Positions 54,917-63,448 of a stretch of DNA of 64,000 bases are shown here, piece by piece. A program made the position numbers and the translations under genes. The stretch comes from Acidovorax delafieldii (GTDB lineage: Bacteria; Pseudomonadota; Gammaproteobacteria; Burkholderiales; Burkholderiaceae_C): NCBI GenBank assembly GCA_002377855.1, contig DFQQ01000044.1, forward strand, positions 152,258 through 216,257, in the 5' to 3' direction. How positions within the stretch are numbered: position 1 is the stretch's first letter; each line of letters begins with the position of its first letter. The notes beneath the pieces were generated by a model, which was not told the origin of the DNA, ran no database searches, and saw only the letters and a program-made list of their open reading frames with translations.

Positions 54917-55597
54917 TCAGGCCAACTGCACGCGCATTGCGTCGATCACCGACTTGTAGTCGGGCTTGCCGAATATCGCACTGCCAGCCACGAATGTATC
55001 TGCGCCTGCATCGGCCACACGGCGGATGTTGTCGGCCTTGATGCCACCGTCCACTTCCAGGCGAATGTCCTTGCCCGAAGCATCGATGCGCTTGCGCACG
55101 GCTTCGATCTTGCGCAGGGCCGAGTCGATGAAGCTTTGGCCGCCAAAACCCGGGTTGACGCTCATGATGAGGATGAGATCAATGTCATCAATCACCCAAT
55201 CCAGCACATCCAGCGGCTCGGCAGGGTTGAACACCAGCCCGGGCTTCACGCCCTTGGAGCGAATGGCCTGGATGCTGCGGTGCACATGACCTGACGCATC
55301 GGGATGAAAGCTGATGTAGTCGGCACCCGCATCGGCAAACGCAGCGGCCAAGGCATCCACGGGCTGGATCATCAGGTGCACGTCAATCGGCACGGCATGC
55401 CCGGCGGGCGTGACGGCATGCGGCTTGAGCGCTTGGCACACCATGGGGCCAAAGGTCAGGTTGGGCACGTAATGGTTGTCCATCACGTCAAAGTGAATCC
55501 AGTCGGCGCCAGCGGCAATGACATTGCGCACTTCTTCGCCCAGGCGGGCGAAGTCGGCAGAGAGGATGGAGGGGGCGATTTGGAATGTGCGGCTCAT
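54917..55597 (-). CDS. rpe: Ribulose-phosphate 3-epimerase
   Basis: Rpe interconverts ribulose-5-phosphate and xylulose-5-phosphate in the pentose phosphate pathway. The product is 226 aa. TIM-barrel motifs: IAPSILSADFARLGEEV, WIHFDVMDNHYVPNLTFGP, SVNPGFGGQSFI and LEVDGGIKADNI. The ATG at 55595-55597 is the conserved start. It is divergent from apaG. In many relatives gph follows directly, but here the glycogen operon lies between them. Confidence 0.97.
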   Translation of the reverse strand: MSRTFQIAPSILSADFARLGEEVRNVIAAGADWIHFDVMDNHYVPNLTFGPMVCQALKPHAVTPAGHAVPIDVHLMIQPVDALAAAFADAGADYISFHPDASGHVHRSIQAIRSKGVKPGLVFNPAEPLDVLDWVIDDIDLILIMSVNPGFGGQSFIDSALRKIEAVRKRIDASGKDIRLEVDGGIKADNIRRVADAGADTFVAGSAIFGKPDYKSVIDAMRVQLA

Positions 55598-55685
55598 CCC
55601 CCAATTGTCGCAAAGCCGGAGCCGCACGAGGTTTTGTCCCACCCATGGCCTTCCTTGGGGCAGCCGCACGGTTACCATTCGCCCC

Positions 55686-56093
55686 ATGCCAAAGTACCAG
55701 TTTGCGGTGGAAGTTCTGCCCGAGTATCTGCCCGAGCAATCGGAGCCAGAGCGCGGGGTGTTTGCCTTCGCCTACACCATCACGATCACCAATACGGGCG
55801 ATGCGCCTGGCCAGTTGATATCACGCCACTGGATCATCAGTGATGCCCGTGGGCATACCGAAGAAGTGAAGGGACTGGGCGTGGTGGGGCAGCAACCCCT
55901 GCTCAAGCCGGGCGAAGCCTTCCAGTACACCAGCGGGTGCCGCCTGCGGGCAGCCAGTGGCACCATGCACGGAACCTTCCATTGCGTGGCAGAGGACGGA
56001 GAACCCTTTGACACGCCCGTTCCCCTGTTCATGCTCGAAGCCATCCACCTTGGTCCGGCCGGGCAGCCCCTGAGCGGCAGGGTGCTGCATTGA
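55686..56093 (+). CDS. apaG: ApaG domain protein
   Basis: 135 aa, a fibronectin-III-like fold linked in E. coli to the apaH/ksgA locus and Co2+ sensitivity; the molecular role is unclear. The family signatures FAYTITITNTG, RHWIISDARGHTEEVKGLGVVG and the PLFMLEAIHL tail are present. The start is the ATG of MPKYQFAVEV. Its stop overlaps the TTG start of the next gene. Confidence 0.95.
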   Translation: MPKYQFAVEVLPEYLPEQSEPERGVFAFAYTITITNTGDAPGQLISRHWIISDARGHTEEVKGLGVVGQQPLLKPGEAFQYTSGCRLRAASGTMHGTFHCVAEDGEPFDTPVPLFMLEAIHLGPAGQPLSGRVLH

Positions 56094-58072
56094 GCCGGCC
56101 CACCGACCTCGCCAGCCTGCTCGCAAACCTGCAACCCGATGGGACCCTGCCCCATCGCCACCTCTGGCTCATTCACTTGCTGGAATGGGTGCGGGGCAAC
56201 CGCGATTCGGTGCCGGGCGCCGTGGCGCGGCTGCAGCTTTTCATTGAGGCCGTCGAGGCGCGCCCTGAAGTGCGATCGCGCCTGCAAGCCTGGTGGGCGC
56301 GGCTGGTCGATACGGTCGATGTCACCACCTTGTTGGCGGATTTTGGGTTCGCCCCGCGCACCGCGCTGGTGAGTGAGGTGGCAGCGCGGTTACGTACCAA
56401 GTTTCTGCCGGGCACGCCCGAAACGATTGACGCATCCGAGTTGTTCGTGCTGGCCGTGCCGCATGAGTTTGATGCCCAGTGGATGGCTGCGCTGGACGAG
56501 TCGCAGCTCAACCGCATGGCAGCGCTGCTGGCGACCACCGACGAAGCAGCGGGCATTTCGCTGTGGCACCGCGCGCTGCTCGACGCGATTACGTATTGCG
56601 CGGGGCAGGTGCTTTCTACAGGGTTCGCACCCGAGTTGCGCCTGCGCATGACCGAAGCCGCGCGCGAAGCCCAGCCTTTTCACGCGTTGATCCGCGACGT
56701 GGAGAGCCTGCGTGTGGAAGTGCAGCACGCCTTGCGCACCCCCGACCGGCTCAACGAGGCCGCCCAGCGCCTGCGCGACCGGCTTGAGGCCTGTCGCGCC
56801 GCCGCCGCCACGGTGTACACGCACTTTGAAGACAACGGCATTTCGGTCGGGTTGGTATTCCGGCTGCGCCAGCTGCGTGAGCGCATCGTGCGCGTGCGGG
56901 TGCTGCTCGACTGCCTGCTGTCGCCCAAGCCCGCCGTGGCGGCCGCCAAGCTCATGGCATCACTGGTGCAGGTGGGCCAGGAACGCCGCAGCCTGCGCGC
57001 ACTGTTTGCGTCGAACTCCTCGCTGGTGGCGGCCAAGGTGGCCGAACGCAGCGCCGAGACCGGCGAGCACTACATCACCCGAACAGCGGCCGAATACCAC
57101 TCCATGGTCAAGAAGGCCGCAGGCGGGGGCCTGGTGATCGCGTTCACCACGCTGATCAAGTTCGCCTTGTATGCGCTGGCGCTATCGGCCTTCTGGGCCG
57201 GCTTTTGGGCAGGATTCAATTACGCGGTGAGCTTTGTGCTGGTGCAACTGCTGCACTTCACCGTCGCCACCAAACAACCTGCCATGACGGCGCCTGCCAT
57301 GGCGGCCAAGCTCAAGGAACTCGGCTCGGGCGACGCCATCGAGTCGTTTGTGGACGAAATCACGCACCTGGTGCGGTCCCAGGTCGCTGCCGTGCTGGGC
57401 AACGTGCTGGTCGTCATGCCGGTGGTGCTGGCCATTGCGCTGCTCATGCTCCATACCCTGGGCACGCCTCCCATCAATGAAAAACAGGCAGTGCATGTAC
57501 TGGAGTCCCTGCATCTGCTGGGCCCCTCAGTGGTTTTTGCGGCCTTCACCGGCGTGCTGTTGTTTGCGTCCAGCATCATTGCGGGCTGGACCGAGAACTG
57601 GTTCGTGCTGGTGCGGCTGGACTCGGCCATGCAATACAACCCGCGCATCACGCAGTGGCTGGGCACCGCGCGTGCCGCGCGCTGGGCGCACTTCTTGCGC
57701 GAGAACATCTCGGGCTTTGCGGCCAACATCTCGCTGGGGTTCATGTTGGGCCTGGTACCGGTCGTGGCGACATTTTTTGGCCTGGGCCTGGACGTTCGGC
57801 ACGTCACACTGTCGGCGGGCCAGATCGCCGCGGCCTGCGCCACGCTGGGCCTGGACGTGCTGCACCAGCCTGCCTTCTGGTGGGCCGCTGCCACGCTGCC
57901 GCTGCTGGGGGCCTTCAATGTGGGCGTCAGTTTCTACCTCGCCTTCAATCTGGCCATGCGCGCCCGCAATGTGAGCGGGGTGGACCGCTCGCGCATCTAT
58001 GTGGCCATGCGTGCGCGGCTGCGCAGTGCGCCGTTGAGCTTTTTCCGCCCCGAGCGCGCGCCGGCAGGTTAA
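56090..58072 (+). CDS. Polytopic membrane protein of the so-called site-specific recombinase (Gcr) family
   Basis: 660 aa. The N-terminal 330 residues are soluble and helical; the rest has about six to seven membrane spans (from GGGLVIAFTTLIKFALYALA onward). The family carries an old site-specific recombinase name, but I see no tyrosine or serine recombinase motif and the topology argues against DNA cutting. The TTG start overlaps the apaG stop by 4 bp (TTGA), implying coupled translation. Its role is unknown. Confidence 0.8.
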   Translation: MSRPTDLASLLANLQPDGTLPHRHLWLIHLLEWVRGNRDSVPGAVARLQLFIEAVEARPEVRSRLQAWWARLVDTVDVTTLLADFGFAPRTALVSEVAARLRTKFLPGTPETIDASELFVLAVPHEFDAQWMAALDESQLNRMAALLATTDEAAGISLWHRALLDAITYCAGQVLSTGFAPELRLRMTEAAREAQPFHALIRDVESLRVEVQHALRTPDRLNEAAQRLRDRLEACRAAAATVYTHFEDNGISVGLVFRLRQLRERIVRVRVLLDCLLSPKPAVAAAKLMASLVQVGQERRSLRALFASNSSLVAAKVAERSAETGEHYITRTAAEYHSMVKKAAGGGLVIAFTTLIKFALYALALSAFWAGFWAGFNYAVSFVLVQLLHFTVATKQPAMTAPAMAAKLKELGSGDAIESFVDEITHLVRSQVAAVLGNVLVVMPVVLAIALLMLHTLGTPPINEKQAVHVLESLHLLGPSVVFAAFTGVLLFASSIIAGWTENWFVLVRLDSAMQYNPRITQWLGTARAARWAHFLRENISGFAANISLGFMLGLVPVVATFFGLGLDVRHVTLSAGQIAAACATLGLDVLHQPAFWWAAATLPLLGAFNVGVSFYLAFNLAMRARNVSGVDRSRIYVAMRARLRSAPLSFFRPERAPAG

Positions 58073-58620
58073 AGACCTGCCCGCAAGGGCAGTGGACGAT
58101 AGAGGGATCTGTCCTACACACACATCCTGTTGCAACCAGTAAATTCTGGCGGAACCTAGAAGAACCTGTTTGTGATTGCCGAAGGGAGTCTCTTGAATGC
58201 ACCGCTGGCCTTTGCCTTTGCAAAGAGCGGTCGATCCGCGTGGTTTGCCTCAACCAACGCCAAGGGTCCATGATGGGCCCGGCACGGAACGCAACTCGCT
58301 GGCCCCTCATCCCGTACATGAAGAGCCCCCAGAGGCCGTGCCTGTACACACAACTCTAGTACCCTCAAGAGCCAGTGCGCGGACCTGCGGGCGCAGACAT
58401 TGGCTCGCCCATGGGGGCGAGAGGTCTGCTGGACTGAGCGGCACTGCCCGCGGGACTGAAGCGCCACGGCTCGCGCGGAAAACACTTTTCGCTCGCCCTG
58501 CAAGTACATGGTGCTGCAGGTGCAGCAGCGTTTGACCTTGCAATGGCACACGCCAGGGCGCTGCGCTTTTCTATCCACCTCCGGGCCTTTCAGCCCGTTT
58601 CCTCATGAGGTCACCAACAC
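58073..58620. other. Large gap upstream of the antiporter gene
   Basis: 548 bp with no gene I can support. A perfect hairpin CTGCCC-GCAA-GGGCAG (58077-58092) follows the previous stop but has no T run. A second hairpin CGGGC-CTTTCA-GCCCG lies about 40 bp before the next start. A 26-codon plus-strand frame starting at a TTG near 58193 has a GGGAG site, but nothing recognisable. Confidence 0.35.
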
Positions 58621-59880
58621 ATGAATGAACTTTTCAGTTTCTGGGCCCAATGGCTCAGGCCGTCGGCGGGACTGCCTACGGTGCAATGGGCGCTGCTGCT
58701 TGCCGTTGCGTCCATGGCAGGGTACCTGACCCAGCGGCACACCGGGCTGCCCAAAGTGTTGGGGTACTCGCTGGTGGGCACCGCTGCGGGGCTGGCCGGC
58801 TTCAGCGGGGCTGTGTGGCCGCTGCAGGGGATCGGCCTGTTCCTGCTGGAGCTGGGGGTGGCCCTGGTGCTGTTTGAGTGCGGCGGGCGCATATCGCTGC
58901 GCTGGTTCCGCCACAACCCCATGGTGCTGGTCCAGAGCATTGCCGAATCGGCCCTGACCTACTTCGCCGTCTATTGGGTACTGGTGTGGCTGGACCAGCC
59001 CACCCAGGTGGCCGGCCCCCTGGCTTTGGTGGCGCTGGCTGCGTCTCCTGCAGTGTTGACGCGCGTGGTGGCCGACACCCGCGCTGCCGGGCCGGTGACG
59101 GAACGCGCCGTGGTGCTGGCCACGCTGTCTACGCTGTATGCCCTGACGCTGGGCTCTGCCTGGTCAGAGCAAATGAACCGGCACGGCGCTACCCTGCTCG
59201 ACGCCATCTCGCCCGCGGTAGTGGTGCTGGGCGTATCCATTCTGGTGGCGGCTGTGCTCACCATGGTGCTGCGCGTTGCCCTGCGCTTCATGAGCCCTAC
59301 CAGCGAGAACACCTCCATGCTGCTGCTCTCGCTGATCGCGGCGGGCGCCACGGTGGCCTCACACATGGGTGGCTCGGCGCCCCTTGCGGCATTGCTGGCG
59401 GGCATTTTGCTCAAGCAGCTCAACCCGCGCCCCTGGGCATGGCCACGCCAGTTGGGCAATGCCTCGTCGCTGCTGACCATGCTGATGTTCGTGCTCGTGT
59501 CCACCGTGGCTGCGCAAGCCGACTGGAGCGGCCCCGTGGCAGGCGCCGTGGTGGCCCTGATTGTGGCGCGCCTGGTGGCCAAGGCTCTGGGCGTGGCGCT
59601 GGGCAACGTGGGCAGCGGAGCGAGCTGGCGCCAGGCCTTGTGGGTGGGTTGCGCCATGACGCCCATGTCCTCCATCGCATTGCTGATCGCCTCGCAGTTC
59701 GTGGTGGCATCGCCATCCACGGGCTATCTGATCGCCAGCGTGGCCCTGCCCACCATATTGTTGATGGAAGTGCTCGGCGCTGTCATTGCCACGGTGGCCA
59801 TCTACCGCGCGGGCGAGAGCTCAAAACCCTGGGCACCGCTGCTGCGCGGTGGCCGCAACGGAGAATCGAATGAGTCTTGA
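58621..59880 (+). CDS. CPA2-family cation/proton antiporter
   Basis: 419 aa, about 12 membrane spans, no cytoplasmic RCK domain. Kef-like features: GYLTQRHTGLPKVLGYSLVGTAAG near the N-terminus and the later GVALVLFECGGRISLRWFRHNP. It would exchange Na+ or K+ for protons; the ion cannot be read from sequence. It overlaps the next gene by 11 bp. Confidence 0.85.
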   Translation: MNELFSFWAQWLRPSAGLPTVQWALLLAVASMAGYLTQRHTGLPKVLGYSLVGTAAGLAGFSGAVWPLQGIGLFLLELGVALVLFECGGRISLRWFRHNPMVLVQSIAESALTYFAVYWVLVWLDQPTQVAGPLALVALAASPAVLTRVVADTRAAGPVTERAVVLATLSTLYALTLGSAWSEQMNRHGATLLDAISPAVVVLGVSILVAAVLTMVLRVALRFMSPTSENTSMLLLSLIAAGATVASHMGGSAPLAALLAGILLKQLNPRPWAWPRQLGNASSLLTMLMFVLVSTVAAQADWSGPVAGAVVALIVARLVAKALGVALGNVGSGASWRQALWVGCAMTPMSSIALLIASQFVVASPSTGYLIASVALPTILLMEVLGAVIATVAIYRAGESSKPWAPLLRGGRNGESNES

Positions 59881-60994
59881 AGCCTTCCACCATTCCGAGC
59901 CCCTGACGCTGGGTGTTGAGCTGGAGCTGCAACTGGTCAATACCAACGACTACGACCTGGCCCCGTATGCGGAAGACATGCTGCGCCTGATGAAGAAGAC
60001 GCCGCTGCCTGGCAGCGTGGTGCCTGAGATGACGAACAGCATGATCGAAATCTCCACCGGCATCTGCCACTCGGCCAGCGAAGTCGTGGGGCAGCTCACC
60101 CCCATCCGCGATGCGCTGGTCAAAAGCGCCGACAAGCTCAACATTGCCGTGGTGGGCGGCGGCACGCACCCCTTTCAGCAGTGGCACGAGCGCCGCATCT
60201 ACGATAAGCCGCGCTTTCGCGAACTGTCGGAGCTGTATGGTTACCTCTCCAAGCAGTTCACCATTTTTGGCCAGCACGTGCACATTGGTTGCCCCAACGC
60301 CAACGCCGCCCTGCTCATGCTGCACCGAATGAGCCGCTACATCCCGCACTTCATTGCGCTGTCGGCATCCAGCCCCTACGTGCAGGGGCAAGACACCGCC
60401 TTTGACTCGGCGCGGCTGAACTCAGTATTTGCCTTCCCGCTGTCGGGCCGCGCACCATTTGCGCTGACGTGGGAAGACTTCACCGCCTACTTCGACAAGA
60501 TGACCCGCACCGGGGTGGTGAAGAGCATGAAGGACTTCTATTGGGACATTCGCCCCAAGCCTGAGTTCGGCACCATCGAGATCCGCGTGTTCGACACCCC
60601 CCTTACCATCGAGCGGGCTGCCGCCCTGGCGGGCTACGTGCAGTCGCTGGGCGCGTGGTTCCTGGCCGATGAGCCCTTCATGCCGCAGGAAGACGATTAC
60701 CTGGTCTACACGTACAACCGTTTCCAGGCCTGCCGCTTTGGGATGGAGGCGGTGTACGTAGACCCCGCCACCGGCGACCACATGCCGCTGCGCGAGCACA
60801 TCCTGATGACCATGGACAAGGTAGCCGGCCACGCTGCGGCGCACGGCGCATCGAACGCCCTGCACCTGCTGCGCACCGACACCCAGGCCAGCCAGAACGA
60901 CGCCCGCTGGCTGCGCGACCGCCAGCGCGAGGAGCAACTGCTGGCAGAGGTCAGCCGCCAGGCAGCGCAGCGCTTTCGCGGCGCGCCCGTCTGA
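59870..60994 (+). CDS. YbdK-family glutamate-cysteine-ligase-like carboxylate-amine ligase
   Basis: 374 aa (E. coli YbdK 372), GCS2 family. Motifs: LTLGVELELQLVN, EMTNSMIEISTGICHS, FGQHVHIGCPN and GTIEIRVFDTPLTIERAAAL. E. coli YbdK has weak gamma-glutamyl-cysteine ligase activity; the true substrate is unclear. The ATG at 59870 has a GGAG site and overlaps the antiporter gene by 11 bp. Confidence 0.92.
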   Translation: MSLEAFHHSEPLTLGVELELQLVNTNDYDLAPYAEDMLRLMKKTPLPGSVVPEMTNSMIEISTGICHSASEVVGQLTPIRDALVKSADKLNIAVVGGGTHPFQQWHERRIYDKPRFRELSELYGYLSKQFTIFGQHVHIGCPNANAALLMLHRMSRYIPHFIALSASSPYVQGQDTAFDSARLNSVFAFPLSGRAPFALTWEDFTAYFDKMTRTGVVKSMKDFYWDIRPKPEFGTIEIRVFDTPLTIERAAALAGYVQSLGAWFLADEPFMPQEDDYLVYTYNRFQACRFGMEAVYVDPATGDHMPLREHILMTMDKVAGHAAAHGASNALHLLRTDTQASQNDARWLRDRQREEQLLAEVSRQAAQRFRGAPV

Positions 60995-61026
60995 GCCAGG
61001 GCCCTCAACGCACCGACAATCAGGCC

Positions 61027-62001
61027 ATGGGTGAATTTGACCTGATTGCGCGCTACTTCACGCGCCCCGTTCGCCACGCCGCTTTGGGCGTCGGCGACGA
61101 CTGCGCCTTGCTGGCCCCGCGCCCCGGCATGCAACTGGCCATCAGCAGCGACATGCTGATCGAAGGCCGCCATTTCTTTGCCGACGTGGACCCCGAGTCC
61201 CTGGGCCACAAGGCCCTGGCCGTGAACCTATCAGACCTTGCCGCCTGTGGGGCCCAGCCCCTGGCCTTCACGCTGGCGTTGGCCCTGCCACGGGTCGATG
61301 AGGCTTGGCTGGCTGGTTTTTCCAAAGGCCTGCTCGCGCTGGCCGATGCACACGGCTGCGAGCTGGTGGGCGGCGACACCACGCAGGGCCCGCTCAATAT
61401 CTGCATCACCGTGTTTGGCGAGGTGCCTGCGGGCCAGGCCCTGCTGCGCAGCGGCGCGCGCGCGGGCGACGACATCTACGTGAGCGGCACGCTGGGCGAT
61501 GCGCGGCTGGCGCTGGAAGCCCTGCTGGGCCGCGTCCACCTGCCTGCCGATGTGCTGATCCAGGCCCGCCAGCGGCTGGAGCGCCCCACGCCCCGCGTGG
61601 CCCTGGGCATGGCGCTGCGCGGCATTGCCAGCAGTGCCATGGACGTGAGCGACGGCCTGCTAGGCGACTTTAGGCACATCCTCAAAGCCTCGGGCGTAGG
61701 CGCCTGCATCCACACCCACGAAACTATCAAATTGATAGCTGCCGGCGCTTATTCATCAAGCGCTGCAGGCCACTTTGACGCTCAACTACTGCACCAGTGC
61801 ACGTTGGCGGGCGGTGATGACTACGAGCTGGTGTTCACCGCGCCCCCCCAGCACCGTGCCGCGGTGGCCGCGGCCGCTGCGCAAAGCCAGACACCCGTGG
61901 CCTGCGTGGGCCAAGTGCAGGCCGAGCCGGGGCTGCGGCTGGTGGATGCGCAAGGCCAGCCGGTAGAGCACCGCTTCGCTTCTTTCGATCATTTCGCCTG
62001 A
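61027..62001 (+). CDS. thiL: Thiamine-monophosphate kinase
   Basis: ThiL phosphorylates thiamine monophosphate to the diphosphate cofactor. The product is 324 aa. Motifs: GVGDDCALL, SSDMLIEGRHF, KALAVNLSDLAACGAQP, LVGGDTTQGPLNI, AMDVSDGLLGDF and AGGDDYELVFT. A near-perfect 36-bp repeat (61736-61771) is read through in frame between the last two motifs, in a region that is variable in the family. Confidence 0.95.
   Translation: MGEFDLIARYFTRPVRHAALGVGDDCALLAPRPGMQLAISSDMLIEGRHFFADVDPESLGHKALAVNLSDLAACGAQPLAFTLALALPRVDEAWLAGFSKGLLALADAHGCELVGGDTTQGPLNICITVFGEVPAGQALLRSGARAGDDIYVSGTLGDARLALEALLGRVHLPADVLIQARQRLERPTPRVALGMALRGIASSAMDVSDGLLGDFRHILKASGVGACIHTHETIKLIAAGAYSSSAAGHFDAQLLHQCTLAGGDDYELVFTAPPQHRAAVAAAAAQSQTPVACVGQVQAEPGLRLVDAQGQPVEHRFASFDHFA
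61736..61771 (+). repeat. 36-bp structured repeat inside thiL
   Basis: TAGCT GCCG GCGCTT ATTCATC AAGCGCT GC AGGCC, with AAATTGA upstream and ACTTTGAC downstream. This is the best conserved copy in the window. It lies in frame and is translated as part of IKLIAAGAYSSSAAGHFD, without a stop codon. Confidence 0.85.
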
Positions 62002-62064
62002 CGGACACCCCCCAGCGCATCGGTGCACATCAGTGCGCATTGGCGCAGCCATGCCGCAGCCCCC

Positions 62065-63060
62065 TCACTTGTTGGCAATGATGTTGAGCAGTTCTTCGCG
62101 CGTAGTCGGGTCGCTCATGTACTTGGCGTACAGCGGCGCCATGCGCCGCACAAAAGGCGATACGTCCTTGACCCGCACAAACTGCGCGCCCTGCTTGGCC
62201 GTGGCCTCCTGCGCCTGGGCCACGCGCTTGTTCCACAGCTCGCGCATCAGCAGGGCTGATCTGACACCCGCGTCTTGGAAGACTTTGCGGTCGGCCTCTG
62301 ACAGCTTGCCCCACAGCGTGGCCGACACGACCAGCGCCTCGGGCGAGACCACGTGGTTGGTCACGTACACGCTCTTGGCCAGCTTGTAGTGGCCCGTGGC
62401 TTCGTACGAGGGCATGTTGTTCTCGGCGCAGTCGATGGTGCCTTTTTCAAAACCGGACATCACCTCCTTGAAGGGCAGCGGCACAGGCTTGGCGTCCAGC
62501 AGCTTGACCATCTCGACATACATCTCCGACTGCTGCACACGGATGGAAGCCCCCGACAGATCGCGCAAATTGGTGGGGCTGCGGCCAGCACAGTAAAACG
62601 AGCGCGCCCCGCCGTCGTACCAGCCCAGCACCACAAAGCCTGCGGTCTTCAGATTGGAGGCAAAGCGCTCACCCAGCTTGCCGTCCAGGTGGCGAAACAT
62701 GTGGGCCGAGTCGGTGAACAGAAACGGCAGGTTCAGCACCTTGATGCCCGGCACAGCGTCGGACAGCGGGCCCGAGCTGAACTCGGCCAGGTCGATCTCG
62801 CCGCTCTTGAGCATCTGCACTGCCTTGGGCTGGTCGCCCAACGTGGCGTTGGAGAACACCTCGATCTGGTAACGCCCCTGCGTGCCCTTGTTCACCTGAT
62901 CGGCAAAGCTCTTCATCGCCTCGGTGACCGGGTAGCCGTCGGGGTGGATGTTCCAGGCCCGCAGCTTGGTTTGCGCGCTGGCAGGCGCCACCGCGCAAGC
63001 CAGCCCCAGCGCCAAAGGGCCCGCCCAGCGGCGGGCCTGCCGCAGCAGTTGGTGTGTCAT
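62065..63060 (-). CDS. TRAP transporter solute-binding protein (DctP type)
   Basis: 331 aa with a Sec signal peptide (about 1-29, APASA-QT). The DctP fold is shown by LRAWNIHPDGYPVTEAMKSFADQV, LKSGEIDLAEFSSGP, the ligand Arg region GASIRVQQSEMYVEM and GFEKGTIDCAENN. The membrane subunits (DctQ/M) are not in the window. It is divergent from a pectate lyase, so uptake of galacturonate or unsaturated oligogalacturonates is a reasonable inference. Confidence 0.9.
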   Translation of the reverse strand: MTHQLLRQARRWAGPLALGLACAVAPASAQTKLRAWNIHPDGYPVTEAMKSFADQVNKGTQGRYQIEVFSNATLGDQPKAVQMLKSGEIDLAEFSSGPLSDAVPGIKVLNLPFLFTDSAHMFRHLDGKLGERFASNLKTAGFVVLGWYDGGARSFYCAGRSPTNLRDLSGASIRVQQSEMYVEMVKLLDAKPVPLPFKEVMSGFEKGTIDCAENNMPSYEATGHYKLAKSVYVTNHVVSPEALVVSATLWGKLSEADRKVFQDAGVRSALLMRELWNKRVAQAQEATAKQGAQFVRVKDVSPFVRRMAPLYAKYMSDPTTREELLNIIANK

Positions 63061-63448
63061 CTCCTCACTCCTTTTCTAGGACCCACTCCGCTGGGCCGTT
63101 GATCGTCGGTTATTGCGTATTAATACGACGTCGTATATCTATAAAGCGGCTTTCGACCGAACCAACACGACCCATTTGCAAACTGATGAATTTGCAATTT
63201 GCCCCACTGAATTCCCTGAAAAAGCTGCCATATCGCCGGAGACGGCCCTATTTTTTAGCAACATTTGCTAACCACCTATCCGGGTAAACGCCATCCATTT
63301 GAAAAATCAAACTCCAGAAAATCTCTTCTTGTTGTATGACGTCATTTCTCTTGACCAGTCCACAACAACGCGGCGACCCGACCGACCCCATGCGCAAGCC
63401 CTGCGGGCGTGCCTTGGAGACACATCCATTCAATGAGGAGACAAACAC
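63061..63448. promoter_or_regulatory. Divergent control region of the TRAP and pectate lyase genes
   Basis: 388 bp without a gene and more AT-rich than the surroundings. It holds two related palindromes: ATACGACGTCGTAT (63123-63136, 63 bp before the TRAP start) and GTATGACGTCATTT (63335-63348, about 100 bp before the lyase). A further inverted repeat TTGCAAA-N8-TTTGCAA is at 63176-63197. The paired GACGTC-centred palindromes look like binding sites of one dimeric regulator, for example a GntR-type protein. Confidence 0.55.

Noticed and set aside
56090..58072. Mobile element signalled by a site-specific recombinase
   Set aside because: The protein is a polytopic membrane protein without recombinase motifs; no integrase, att repeats or cargo were seen.
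58156..58578. A 140-codon minus-strand frame in the antiporter upstream gap
   Set aside because: Cys/Arg-rich composition, no motif, and overlapping frames on the other strand look equally random.
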